A stretch of 64,000 bases of DNA from contig NZ_FPKV01000004.1 of assembly GCF_900114265.1 (NCBI RefSeq), positions 124,001-188,000 on the forward strand, read 5' to 3'. A program made the translations under genes and the position numbers. Source of the stretch: Flaviramulus basaltis (GTDB lineage: Bacteria > Bacteroidota > Bacteroidia > Flavobacteriales > Flavobacteriaceae). Below are positions 18,363-27,604 of the stretch, piece by piece (the stretch's first letter is position 1; each line of letters starts with the position of its first letter). The notes beneath the pieces were generated by a model, which had not been told where the DNA came from, searched no databases, and saw only the letters and a list, made by a program, of their open reading frames with translations.

Positions 18363-19937
18363 TTACTTCGCAATATTTACTGCCCTAGTTTCTCTAATTA
18401 CAGTAACTTTTACTTGACCTGGGTATGTCATATCTGTTTGTACTTTTTGAGAAATACTAAACGATAAATCTGCTGCTTTTTGGTCATCTACTTTTTCACT
18501 TTCAACAATAACCCTAAGCTCTCTACCTGCTTGGATAGCATATGCTTTTTTAACACCAGCAAATCCAAAGGCTATATCTTCTAAATCTTTTAAACGCTGA
18601 ATGTAACTATCTAAAACTTGACGTCGCGCTCCTGGACGTGCCCCTGAAATAGCATCACAAACTTGAATAATTGGTGCTAGTAATGATTTCATTTCTATCT
18701 CATCGTGGTGAGCTCCAATAGCATTACATACTTCATCTTTCTCGCCAAATTTCTCTGCCCATTGCATTCCTAAAATAGCGTGTGGAGTTTCCATATCTGC
18801 CTCTGCATCTGGCACTTTTCCTATATCATGTAGTAACCCTGCTCGCTTAGCAAGTTTAGGATTTAATCCTAATTCGGCAGCCATCACACCACAAAGCTTA
18901 GCGACTTCACGCGAGTGTTGTAATAAGTTTTGCCCGTAAGAAGAACGGTATTTCATTCTACCAACCATTTTTATAAGTTCTGGGTGTAGATTATGAATTC
19001 CTAAATCGATAACTGTACGTTTACCAACTTCTATAATTTCTTGTTCAATTTGTTTTTGAGTTTTCTTTACAACTTCTTCAATACGTGCTGGATGTATTCT
19101 TCCATCTGTCACCAATTTATGTAATGATAAACGTGCAATTTCTCGTCTTACAGAATCAAAACATGATAAAATGATTGCTTCTGGTGTGTCATCAACAATA
19201 ATTTCTACACCAGTTGCTGCTTCAATGGCTCGTATATTTCGTCCTTCACGACCAATAATACGCCCTTTAACATCATCAGATTCTATGTTAAATACAGAAA
19301 CGCAGTTATCAACCGCTTCTTCTGTACCAATACGCTGTATGGTATTTATAATAATTTTTTTAGCATCTTGCTCTGCAGTTAATTTCGCTTCTTCTAATGA
19401 ACTTTGAATGTATGCCATAGCATCATTTTTTGCTTCACCTTTTAAAGACTCTACTAATTGCTCTTTAGCTTCTTCTGCAGAAAGGCTAGAAATAACCTCT
19501 AATTGTTGTACTTGGTTTTTATGAAGCTTATCAAGTTCTTCTTGTTTCTTTTCATAAACATCAAGCCTATGATTGTAGTCTTTAACTTTATCTTCTAAGC
19601 TTTGATTTAATTTTGTGCTTTTTGAAAGTTCATTTGAGATTTGTGATTCTTTGTCACGCGTACGCTTTTCGGCTTCTGCCATTTTCTTATCTCTTGATAA
19701 AATTACTTTTTCATGTTCTGCTTTTAGCTCTAAAAATTTTTCTTTGGCCTGAAGTATTTTATCTTTTTTAACACTTTCTCCTTCACTATTAGCTTCCTTA
19801 AGTATTAAGTCTGCATTTTTTTTTGCTTCTTTCACAAGTTTTGAAGCGTTATTTTTCTCTAGTGTCTTTGCTATAATAAAGCCTATTATTAGCCCTAAAA
19901 TCACACCACCTACTGCAAATATAATTGAGTTATCCAT
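18363..19937 (-). CDS. rny: Ribonuclease Y
   Basis: Membrane-anchored endoribonuclease that initiates mRNA decay. The 524-residue protein has an N-terminal transmembrane helix ([19 protein letters not shown]), a long coiled coil (about 30-190), a KH RNA-binding domain ([20 protein letters not shown]) and an HD domain with HDIGK. The HD ligands continue in [10 protein letters not shown]. Length and domain order are canonical. It lies downstream of zapA and the 6S RNA candidate on the same strand. Confidence 0.96.
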   Translation of the reverse strand: MDNSIIFAVGGVILGLIIGFIIAKTLEKNNASKLVKEAKKNADLILKEANSEGESVKKDKILQAKEKFLELKAEHEKVILSRDKKMAEAEKRTRDKESQISNELSKSTKLNQSLEDKVKDYNHRLDVYEKKQEELDKLHKNQVQQLEVISSLSAEEAKEQLVESLKGEAKNDAMAYIQSSLEEAKLTAEQDAKKIIINTIQRIGTEEAVDNCVSVFNIESDDVKGRIIGREGRNIRAIEAATGVEIIVDDTPEAIILSCFDSVRREIARLSLHKLVTDGRIHPARIEEVVKKTQKQIEQEIIEVGKRTVIDLGIHNLHPELIKMVGRMKYRSSYGQNLLQHSREVAKLCGVMAAELGLNPKLAKRAGLLHDIGKVPDAEADMETPHAILGMQWAEKFGEKDEVCNAIGAHHDEIEMKSLLAPIIQVCDAISGARPGARRQVLDSYIQRLKDLEDIAFGFAGVKKAYAIQAGRELRVIVESEKVDDQKAADLSFSISQKVQTDMTYPGQVKVTVIRETRAVNIAK

Positions 19938-19962
19938 CGTTATTTAGTTGATTATTGTATAT

Positions 19963-20131
19963 AAAAAAGCCTACACCAGTGTAATGTTTTGTATAAACTC
20001 CTTAAAAACAAGTTTAGGGCTAACAAGCTGATCAAGGGTCTGCTCAAGGCAGCATGCTTTTACAACTTAAACTCACCCTTTTTAAAGAATTAACGTTGAG
20101 TTTATCAAAAAAAATAACCAATGTAGGCAGT
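19963..20131 (-). ncRNA. ssrS: 6S RNA candidate (6S-Flavo-like)
   Basis: This ~165-base gap between zapA and rny folds on the reverse strand into one long, interrupted rod, as 6S RNA does. The closing stem is GCCTACA (20128-20122) with TGTAGGC (19975-19969). Next comes ATAAACTC with GAGTTTAT, then a large unpaired region, then GAGTTTA with TAAACTT (one G-U pair), and an apical part with the hairpin CTGC-CTTGA-GCAG. The closing stem runs directly into six T (19968-19963), so it doubles as the terminator. 6S RNA mimics an open promoter and binds RNA polymerase holoenzyme. In E. coli ssrS also follows zapA. No clear promoter of its own was seen; it may be processed from the zapA transcript. Confidence 0.72.
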
Positions 20132-20157
20132 AACTTTTAGTTTATTTTAAAGAACGT

Positions 20158-20451
20158 TTAAGAGATTAAATGTGAATGTAATAAATCATTTAAAGCATTT
20201 AGCTTTTCTTCAACATGCTCACTTACATTCTCTTTATCAATAGTTTTCTGTTCTACTTGAGATGCAAATTGTAAAGCACACATAGCTAATACATCTTGTT
20301 TATCTCGAACAGAATAACTTTGCTCAAACTGTTTAATCATAATTTCAATATTCTTAGCCGCTTTACGTAATCCTTCTTCTTGATTTGCTTCAATTGTTAA
20401 AGGATATACCCTATTCGCTATAGATAGCTTTATTTTAAGCTTTTCTGACAT
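20158..20451 (-). CDS. zapA: Cell division protein ZapA
   Basis: ZapA bundles FtsZ filaments at the division site. The 97-residue protein has the ZapA N-terminal segment (KIKLSIANRVYPLTIEANQEEGLRKAAKNI) followed by the dimerising helix (QDVLAMCALQFASQVEQ). It starts 14 bases after the end of a coiled-coil gene and ends 27 bases before the 6S RNA candidate, so the three are likely one transcript or share a promoter at 20781-20788. Confidence 0.92.
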   Translation of the reverse strand: MSEKLKIKLSIANRVYPLTIEANQEEGLRKAAKNIEIMIKQFEQSYSVRDKQDVLAMCALQFASQVEQKTIDKENVSEHVEEKLNALNDLLHSHLIS

Positions 20452-20465
20452 TGATTTTATGTTGC

Positions 20466-20756
20466 TTAATCAGAAATTTGACCAATACAATAGTCTATAT
20501 CTCTAATTAATGCGTTTATTTTAAGCTTAGTTTCTCTCTTATTGTCGTCACTACCAAGTATTGTATTTGCCATTTTCAAGGCTTGATACTTTTCTTCCCA
20601 ATTAGCAATATGTTGCTTTTGGGTTAAAACTTCTTGCTTTGAAACTTCTAATTCTTCATTCAATTTCAAATTAGTTTGTTTTAAAAGTTCAAGTTTGTGT
20701 AATACTTTACTAATTTTGTTTTCTAAAGAATCTACAATATCTTCAATATTACTCAT
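20466..20756 (-). CDS. Small coiled-coil protein upstream of zapA (ZapB-like?)
   Basis: A 96-residue, highly charged, almost entirely helical protein with heptad-like spacing (LENKISKVLHKLELLKQTNLKLNEEL, seen in sections) and no signal peptide. Its size, coiled-coil nature and tight linkage to zapA suggest a ZapB-like partner of the divisome. There is no sequence motif that proves this, and the identity remains inferred from position. Confidence 0.75.
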   Translation of the reverse strand: MSNIEDIVDSLENKISKVLHKLELLKQTNLKLNEELEVSKQEVLTQKQHIANWEEKYQALKMANTILGSDDNKRETKLKINALIRDIDYCIGQISD

Positions 20757-20780
20757 TTACAAATTTCAATACTTATCTCA

Positions 20781-20812
20781 CAAAGTTAACATACCTAGTT
20801 ATAAATTACAAT
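20781..20812 (-). promoter_or_regulatory. Promoter of the coiled-coil / zapA operon
   Basis: TAacTTTG (20788-20781) with ATTG (20812-20809) 20 bases upstream as a -33 element. It lies about 25 bases before the ATG at 20756. Confidence 0.55.
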
Positions 20813-20886
20813 TGTTTTCTCATAAAATTTCAAAAATCATATATTAAACTCATTCTTAACACAATGGTTTGATTTTTGTGTAATGC

Positions 20887-20917
20887 TTTGCATATTCACA
20901 TCAAATTAATACTTTAG
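20887..20917 (+). promoter_or_regulatory. Promoter of the M23 peptidase gene
   Basis: TTTG (20887-20890), 19 bases, then TACTTTAG (20910-20917), one base from the TAnnTTTG consensus. The spacing is right for a Bacteroidota promoter and the ATG at 20933 follows 15 bases later. Confidence 0.5.
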
Positions 20918-20932
20918 CCGTAATACATTTTT

Positions 20933-22618
20933 ATGAAATTTATACTGCCCCTATTTTTAATTATACCATTATTAGCAATTGCACAAAGTAATTATCCACA
21001 AGATTATTTTAGCAATCCTTTAGAAATTCCTGTTATATTATCTGGCACATTTGCAGAGTTACGCTCAAACCATTTTCATTCTGGTTTAGATATAAAAACT
21101 CAAGGGCGCACAGGCTTAAAGGTAAAAGCTTCAGCCAGTGGTTTTGTAAGCCGAATAAAAGTATCTCATTATGGCTACGGAAAAGCCTTATATATAACGC
21201 ATCCAAATGGTTACACAACCGTTTATGCGCATTTACAAAAATTTGCTCCAGAAATTGAAAGCTATGTTAAAGCGCATCAATATAAAGAAGAATCCTATGA
21301 AGTTGAAATGTTTCCAGCTGCTGAAACACTTCCCGTTTTAAAAGATAGTATAGTAGGATATAGCGGTAATTCTGGTGGTTCTGGTGGACCGCATTTGCAT
21401 TTTGAAATTCGTGATAAACAGGAACACCCAATGAACCCTATGTTATTTGGAATTGATGTAAAAGATAGCACTTACCCCATTGTAAAATCTATTTACGCCT
21501 ATCCTTTAGGTGAAAATTCAGCTATTAATAAATCTAACACAAAACAAGAATTAAGATTAATTCCTCTTAAAAATGGTGATTATACTGTAGAAAGTATTGA
21601 AGCTATTGGAAATATAGGTTTTGGTATTGAAACTATAGACAGACAAGATTTGGCAGCAAATTCTAATGGTGTTTATAACATTCAAACTTTTATAAATGGT
21701 AACAGAAACTTTGAAATAGATTTTAAACAATTTTCCTTTGATGAAACTAAGCACATCAATCAGCTTATTGATTATGAACATTATATAACAAAGCGAGAAC
21801 GTATTCAAAAATTATTCAGAAAAAACAGTCCTTTAAGTCTTTACAAAGAAGAAATAAATGATGGCTTTTTATCTATAGAAGATAGTACTTATTCCGTTTA
21901 TAAAATTAGAGTTACCGATTATAAAAACAATGAGTCCTGGGTAACCATTAACATAAAAGGAGACAAAAATGATATTTTAGTTCCTGAAAAAGAAAAAACA
22001 ACACCATATCTCATAAAAACGAACCAAACTACAAATTTAAAAGAAGGCTCGGTTAGTGTGAATTTTTATAAAGATACTTTCTATGAAGATTTTTATATAG
22101 ATTTTGAGGTAAAAAACGACACACTAAAACTTCATGAAGATGTTGTGCCTGCAATGAAAAACTTCACCATAAATTATGATGTAAGTAACTATTTAAATGA
22201 GGATATAAACAAACTATATATTGCAAGGTTGGTAGGTTACAAAAATTATCCTGCATATACCTACACAAAAAGAAAAGAAAATACTTTAATAGCAAGCACC
22301 AAAACATTAGGCACATATGCTTTGGCTACCGATACTATAAGCCCAACAATTTCGCCCATAAATTTTAAAAACGATCAATGGCTAAGTAAATATAGATACT
22401 TAAAAGTCAAGATTGATGATGAAGGTTCTGGGATTTCAAATTACAGAGCCACAGTAAATGGTAAATGGATTTTAATGGAGTATGATTATAAAACAAAAAC
22501 ACTAACCTACGATTTTAATGATGCTATTATTACAGATACCAAGAATAATTTAAAAGTAATTGTTACCGATAACGTTGGAAATAATTCTACTTTTGAAGCG
22601 TTGTTTTACCGAAAATAA
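20933..22618 (+). CDS. M23 family metallopeptidase (LytM domain)
   Basis: A 561-residue exported peptidase, likely acting on peptidoglycan cross-links. A signal peptide (FILPLFLIIPLLAIAQS) precedes the LytM domain. Zinc ligands and catalytic residues are intact: HFHSGLD (His49, Asp53) and GPHLHFEIRD (His154, His156). The ~400 residues after the domain are strand-rich with no motif I recognise and may be a lectin-like or Ig-like tail. The next gene, a TonB-dependent receptor, starts at about 14 bases after the stop and is probably co-transcribed. Confidence 0.93.
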   Translation: MKFILPLFLIIPLLAIAQSNYPQDYFSNPLEIPVILSGTFAELRSNHFHSGLDIKTQGRTGLKVKASASGFVSRIKVSHYGYGKALYITHPNGYTTVYAHLQKFAPEIESYVKAHQYKEESYEVEMFPAAETLPVLKDSIVGYSGNSGGSGGPHLHFEIRDKQEHPMNPMLFGIDVKDSTYPIVKSIYAYPLGENSAINKSNTKQELRLIPLKNGDYTVESIEAIGNIGFGIETIDRQDLAANSNGVYNIQTFINGNRNFEIDFKQFSFDETKHINQLIDYEHYITKRERIQKLFRKNSPLSLYKEEINDGFLSIEDSTYSVYKIRVTDYKNNESWVTINIKGDKNDILVPEKEKTTPYLIKTNQTTNLKEGSVSVNFYKDTFYEDFYIDFEVKNDTLKLHEDVVPAMKNFTINYDVSNYLNEDINKLYIARLVGYKNYPAYTYTKRKENTLIASTKTLGTYALATDTISPTISPINFKNDQWLSKYRYLKVKIDDEGSGISNYRATVNGKWILMEYDYKTKTLTYDFNDAIITDTKNNLKVIVTDNVGNNSTFEALFYRK

Positions 22619-22631
22619 ACTTTACAAACTT

Positions 22632-25094
22632 TTGAGAGCAAAACTTTTACTAACCAACTTTCTTTTTTTTGCTATTACCACTTTAGCTTTTTCTCAAACC
22701 GCAAAAGTTAGAGGTGTTATTTTAGACGAAAACAATAAGCCCATAGAAAACGTAAGTATTAAAGCTGGAACTATTGGCACACAAACCAATACTAATGGTT
22801 TTTATATTTTAGAAATCTCAGCAAACAAAGATATTGCTCTAGAATTCACACATCTTTCTCATAAAAAAGTTGTCGCTACTTTTAATTTAAAAAACGGTGA
22901 AGAATATGAATTCAACCCAGTAATGAGCACGTCGGTTGAACAAATAGCAACCGTAATTGTAACCAATAACAGACGCAAAGAAGTTGAAGGCATCATAAAT
23001 TTAAAACCTGAAACCATAAGGAAAATCCCTGGAGCTAATGCCGGTGTTGAAAATTTACTAATGACGCTTCCTGGTGTTAGCAATAACAATGAATTGAGTA
23101 CCCAATATTCTGTTCGTGGTGGTAATTATGATGAAAACTTAGTTTATGTAAACGGTATTGAAGTGTATCGCCCTTTTTTAGTGCGATCTGGTCAACAAGA
23201 AGGTTTAAGTTTTGTAAATACCGATTTGGTTCAAAATGTAGATTTTTCAGCAGGTGGGTTTCAAGCTAAATATGGTGACAAATTATCTTCTGTTTTAGAT
23301 ATCACTTATAAAAACCCCTATCAATTTGAAGTGAATGCCGACTTAAGTTTACTTGGTGGAAGTTTATCTGTTGAGAACATTAGTAAAGATTCTAAATTCT
23401 CTGGTATTGTTGGTGCACGTTATCGAGATAACAGTTTACTAGTAAATGCTAAAGAAACTGAAACTAATTTCAAACCATCATTCGCAGACTTACAAGGTTA
23501 TTTTACTTATAAATTTTCAAATAAATTCCATTTAAGCTTTTTAGGAAACGCTTCCCTAAACAAATACAATTACGAACCACAAACGCGTCAAACTAATTTT
23601 GGAACATTAAGCGATCCCATTGCGCTTTTAGTTTTTTATGACGGACAAGAAAAAGATAAATACCAAACGGTATTTGGTGCATTTAAAGGTTCCTACTTTG
23701 CAAATGATGATTTAACGCTACACTTAATTGCATCAACATATCATACAACAGAAGAAGAGTATTTTGATATTTTAGCACAATACAGGCTTGGTGAAGTTAA
23801 CACCAATATAGGTGATGAAGATTTGGGTAACGTTGAATTTAGCGAAGGTGTTGGAAGCCAATTAAATCATGGTCGAAACGATTTAGATGCTCTAATCACA
23901 AATATTGAACATAAAGGTGATTTTAAAATTAATGATAACCGTTTTGAATGGTCTGTAAAATACACAAATGAAGATATTCGCGACCGTTTAGTTGAATGGG
24001 AATCTATTGATTCTGCAGGTTTTTCAATAAGACCACCTAAAACATCTCCTATAAATGAGCAACCTTACGAACCTTACAGCGGACCTTTAGAGCCATTTCA
24101 AAACGTTAGAGCAACCAACAATACACAAATAAACAGATTACAAGCTTATGCACAATGGAGCAAACGTAGTACTTTAGGAATTAGCGATGTTTGGTATAAT
24201 GCAGGTGTTCGAGTTCATAATTGGTCGGTTAATGGAGATTACATTCAATCATCTAACCAAACAGTATTTAGTCCACGAGCTCAATTTGCTATAAAACCAT
24301 ATTGGGAAAAAGATATGCTTTTTAGAGTTGCTGCTGGTTTGTATTATCAACCGCCTTTTTACAGAGAACTTCGTGATGCTGAGGGCGTTATTCAACCTGA
24401 TGTAAAAGCACAAAAATCGTTTCATTTAGTATTGGGTAATGATTATAGTTTTAAAATGTGGGACAGACCTTTTAAACTAACTTCTGAAATCTATTATAAG
24501 AACTTAAGCGACGTAAATCCGTATACCTTAGAAAATGTTAGAATTAGATACAGAGCTTCAAATAATGCTAAAGCATATGCCTATGGATTGGATATGCGAT
24601 TAAATGGCGAATTTGTACCTGGAACAGAATCTTGGTTTAGTTTTGGCTATTTAAAAACCGAAGAAAATATAGATAACAGAGGTTATATTTCGCGTCCCAC
24701 AGATCAGCGTTTAAAATTCGCAGCCTTGTTTCAAGATTACGTACCTAATGTTCCTAACATGAAAATATATTTGAATCTGGTATACAATACAGGCTTACCA
24801 GGAGGTTCACCAAGTTATGCAGATCCATACGAATACCAAAACAGATTACCTGCCTACAAACGTGCAGATTTAGGCTTACAATTTGTTTTAGTTGATGCTA
24901 AAAAACAATTTAATAGCGGTTGGAAAAAACCTTTTAAAGAACTTTCTTTTGGGTTTGAAATCTTCAATATTTTTGATGTACAAAACTCCATTACTAATAC
25001 TTGGGTAAGAGATGTTTATAGTAAACGCCAATACGCCATTCCTAATTATTTAACTCCTCGAGTATTTAACGTGAGAACAACTATGAAGTTCTAA
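22632..25094 (+). CDS. TonB-dependent receptor with CarboxypepD_reg-like domain
   Basis: An ~820-residue outer-membrane transporter energised by TonB. A signal peptide (AKLLLTNFLFFAITTLAFSQ) is followed by a carboxypeptidase-regulatory-like Ig fold (about 25-110, VRGVILDENNKPIENVSI). The plug has GANAGVENLLMTLPGVSNN and YSVRGGNYDENLVYVNGIEV. A ~600-residue barrel ends VFNVRTTMKF. I prefer TTG 22632, which gives a clean signal peptide and starts just after the upstream stop. An ATG at 22560 overlaps the M23 gene by 59 bases and adds a charged extension. No SusD gene follows, so this is not a canonical SusCD pair. The substrate is unknown. Confidence 0.88.
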   Translation: MRAKLLLTNFLFFAITTLAFSQTAKVRGVILDENNKPIENVSIKAGTIGTQTNTNGFYILEISANKDIALEFTHLSHKKVVATFNLKNGEEYEFNPVMSTSVEQIATVIVTNNRRKEVEGIINLKPETIRKIPGANAGVENLLMTLPGVSNNNELSTQYSVRGGNYDENLVYVNGIEVYRPFLVRSGQQEGLSFVNTDLVQNVDFSAGGFQAKYGDKLSSVLDITYKNPYQFEVNADLSLLGGSLSVENISKDSKFSGIVGARYRDNSLLVNAKETETNFKPSFADLQGYFTYKFSNKFHLSFLGNASLNKYNYEPQTRQTNFGTLSDPIALLVFYDGQEKDKYQTVFGAFKGSYFANDDLTLHLIASTYHTTEEEYFDILAQYRLGEVNTNIGDEDLGNVEFSEGVGSQLNHGRNDLDALITNIEHKGDFKINDNRFEWSVKYTNEDIRDRLVEWESIDSAGFSIRPPKTSPINEQPYEPYSGPLEPFQNVRATNNTQINRLQAYAQWSKRSTLGISDVWYNAGVRVHNWSVNGDYIQSSNQTVFSPRAQFAIKPYWEKDMLFRVAAGLYYQPPFYRELRDAEGVIQPDVKAQKSFHLVLGNDYSFKMWDRPFKLTSEIYYKNLSDVNPYTLENVRIRYRASNNAKAYAYGLDMRLNGEFVPGTESWFSFGYLKTEENIDNRGYISRPTDQRLKFAALFQDYVPNVPNMKIYLNLVYNTGLPGGSPSYADPYEYQNRLPAYKRADLGLQFVLVDAKKQFNSGWKKPFKELSFGFEIFNIFDVQNSITNTWVRDVYSKRQYAIPNYLTPRVFNVRTTMKF

Positions 25095-25175
25095 ATTCTT
25101 TCTTAATTTTCTCTATTTTAAAAAAAACAATTACCTATTGACAAAATAGGACAATTAATATATAATAGTATTTTT

Positions 25176-25183
25176 TATATTTG
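25176..25183 (+). promoter_or_regulatory. -7 promoter element (TAtaTTTG) of the GMC oxidoreductase operon
   Basis: An exact TAnnTTTG match, 49 bases before ATG 25233. No -33 TTTG at the expected spacing was seen. Confidence 0.5.
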
Positions 25184-25232
25184 AGTTAACTAAACCATTG
25201 ATAATCAATCAAACTTTATCAACTAACTAAAT

Positions 25233-26942
25233 ATGAATACATTTTATTACAATTCCCCTTTAGAGGAATATGATGCTATTGTTGTTGGCACAGGAATTTC
25301 TGGAGGTTGGGCCGCTAAAGAACTTTGTGAAAAAGGATTAAAAACACTCGTGCTTGAACGAGGACCAATGGTAAAACATATTACCGATTACCCTACTATG
25401 GGAAAAGATCCTTGGGATTTTAAACACGGTGGAAAATTACCCGCAAGCGAACTTGGAAAGCAAATAAAACAGAGCAGAACAGGATATACAATAAATGAAG
25501 CAAGTGCTCATTGGTTTGTTGATGATGAGAAACATCCATATAACGAAGTGAAGCGTTTTGATTGGATTAGAGGATATCATGTTGGAGGTCGCTCTTTAAT
25601 GTGGGCAAGACAAAGTTACAGAATTGGAGATTTAGATTTTGAAGCAAACGCAAAAGAAGGTATTGGTATTGATTGGCCTGTACGCTATAAAGAGCTAAAA
25701 CCTTGGTATGATTATGTTGAAAGTTATATTGGTGTAAGTGGAGAAAACTTAGGTTTACCACATTTACCCGATGGTAATTTTTTACCACCAATGCCATTAA
25801 ACTGTGTTGAAGATCATTTAAAAAATAAGACTGCCGAAAATTACAAAGATAGATTAGTCACCATAAGTAGAACTGCAAATTTAACGGGTGGTGAATTTGA
25901 AGGACGCACATCATGCCAATTTAGAAATAGATGCATTAGAGGCTGTCCTTTTGGAGCTTATTTTAGTAGTAATTCTTCAACACTTCCCGCAGCAGAACGC
26001 ACCGGAAACATGACTATGAGACCAAACTCAATTGTACATGAAGTGATGTATGATAAAGATTCTAAAAAAGCAACAGGTGTTAAAGTTATTGACTCTGAAA
26101 CTAAAGAAACTTTTGAATTTAAAGCCAAAGTTATTTTCTTATGTGCATCAGCTATAGCATCCACTTCAATTTTAATGCAATCAAAATCTGAAACATTTCC
26201 TAACGGAATGGGTAACGAATCTGGCGAATTAGGTCATAATATAATGGATCATCATTTTCGAGCTGGAGCAACTGCAAAAGTTGACGGTTTTAAAGATAAA
26301 TACTATAAAGGCAGACGACCAACATCATTTTACATTCCCCGTTTTCAAAATTTAGGTGGAGATACAAATAAAAAAGACTTTTTAAGAGGCTACGGACTTC
26401 AAGGTGGTGCTAGTAGAACAGATTGGACAAATGCTGTTGGAGAATTAAGTTATGGCAAAGATTTCAAAAACGCCATTTTAGAACCTGGAGACTGGCAAAT
26501 TGGAATGACAGGTTTTGGCGAAACACTTCCAGACCACAGAAACAAATTCTATTTAGATTATGATAAAAAAGATCAATGGGGATTACCAACAGTAACCTTT
26601 GATGCAGAATATAGAGAAAACGAAATTAACATGCGTAAAGACATGATTGTTGAAGCTATGGAAATTTTTGATAAAGCTGGCTTTAAAGATGTTGCTCCAG
26701 ATGATAGAGAGGTTGGTTTTGGGCTTGGTATTCACGAAATGGGAACTGCTAGAATGGGACATAGCTCTAAAACGTCAGTAGTAAACAAACACAATCAATT
26801 ACATAACGTCAAAAATGTTTTTGTAACCGATGGTTCTTTCATGACCTCGTCAGCATGTCAAAATCCATCACTTTCATATATGGCATTTACTGCACGAGCA
26901 GTCGATTTTGCAGTAAATGAACTTAAAAAAATGAATCTTTAA
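25233..26942 (+). CDS. GMC family FAD oxidoreductase (glycoside 3-dehydrogenase-like)
   Basis: A 569-residue flavoprotein dehydrogenase. The FAD fold is VVGTGISGGWAAKEL near the N-terminus. A cysteine-rich segment (CQFRNRCIRGCPFGAYF) resembles the region that carries a cofactor or disulfide in periplasmic gluconate/glucoside dehydrogenases. The C-terminal GMC block (GIHEMGTARMG, NVFVTDGSFMTSSACQNPS) has His in the catalytic zone. The next gene encodes the matching small subunit, and a DUF1080 gene completes the set, so the substrate may be the C3 hydroxyl of a glycoside. No signal peptide is seen; export with a Tat partner is possible. Confidence 0.9.
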   Translation: MNTFYYNSPLEEYDAIVVGTGISGGWAAKELCEKGLKTLVLERGPMVKHITDYPTMGKDPWDFKHGGKLPASELGKQIKQSRTGYTINEASAHWFVDDEKHPYNEVKRFDWIRGYHVGGRSLMWARQSYRIGDLDFEANAKEGIGIDWPVRYKELKPWYDYVESYIGVSGENLGLPHLPDGNFLPPMPLNCVEDHLKNKTAENYKDRLVTISRTANLTGGEFEGRTSCQFRNRCIRGCPFGAYFSSNSSTLPAAERTGNMTMRPNSIVHEVMYDKDSKKATGVKVIDSETKETFEFKAKVIFLCASAIASTSILMQSKSETFPNGMGNESGELGHNIMDHHFRAGATAKVDGFKDKYYKGRRPTSFYIPRFQNLGGDTNKKDFLRGYGLQGGASRTDWTNAVGELSYGKDFKNAILEPGDWQIGMTGFGETLPDHRNKFYLDYDKKDQWGLPTVTFDAEYRENEINMRKDMIVEAMEIFDKAGFKDVAPDDREVGFGLGIHEMGTARMGHSSKTSVVNKHNQLHNVKNVFVTDGSFMTSSACQNPSLSYMAFTARAVDFAVNELKKMNL

Positions 26943-26952
26943 TTAAATTATT

Positions 26953-27588
26953 ATGGAAAGAAGAGAAGCTATAAAAAATTTAGGGCTATCATTAGGTTTT
27001 GTAGTAAGCACACCTACTATTTTAAGTTTATTACAAAGCTGTCAAAATAAAACTGAATCTTGGGTTCCTGCATTTTTTAATATTGAAGAAGGTATGGTGT
27101 TACAGCAACTTGTTGATATCATTTTACCAAAAACAGATACACCAGGAGCTTTAGATGTTAATGTACCTCAATTTATAGATGCATTTGTAAATGAAACTTT
27201 TGAAACCGAAGAAAAAACACATCTTAAAACCGAGTTTTCATTATTAATGAATACCATTAAAACAGAATACAATCAAGATATCAATGACGTAAATCCTGAA
27301 AATTATGATAATTTATTGTCCACATATTTCAAAATTGATGAAGTCAAACTAGAAAATTGGGAAGCACAAATAGAAACCTATAAAGCATCAGAAAACCAAA
27401 CTACAAATGGCATTGAAGATGCTTTACAGTTCGATTTATTAAACAACATAAGATCCATGTCTGTTTTAGGTTATAAAAGTTCTGAAATGGTTGGCGAAAA
27501 CATTTTAGCCTACGATCCAATACCTGGAGTTTATATTCCTTGTGGTAATCTAGATGAATTAACAGGAGGAAAAGACTGGTCTTTATAA
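26953..27588 (+). CDS. Gluconate 2-dehydrogenase subunit 3 family protein
   Basis: A 211-residue small subunit of GMC-type periplasmic dehydrogenases. The N-terminus (MERREAIKNLGLSLGF) has the RR-x-[hydrophobic] pattern of a Tat signal, then LLQSC, a possible lipobox. This would let it carry the FAD subunit across the membrane. The body is helical (FFNIEEGMVLQQLVDIILPKTDTPGA is typical of the family). It starts 10 bases after the FAD subunit gene. Confidence 0.9.
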   Translation: MERREAIKNLGLSLGFVVSTPTILSLLQSCQNKTESWVPAFFNIEEGMVLQQLVDIILPKTDTPGALDVNVPQFIDAFVNETFETEEKTHLKTEFSLLMNTIKTEYNQDINDVNPENYDNLLSTYFKIDEVKLENWEAQIETYKASENQTTNGIEDALQFDLLNNIRSMSVLGYKSSEMVGENILAYDPIPGVYIPCGNLDELTGGKDWSL

Positions 27589-27604
27589 ATAACAATCCAT
27601 AATT

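Noticed and set aside
22560-22631. ATG at 22560 as the start of the TonB-dependent receptor.
   Set aside because: It overlaps the M23 gene by 59 bases and puts a charged stretch before the signal peptide; TTG 22632 fits better. The ATG is not excluded.
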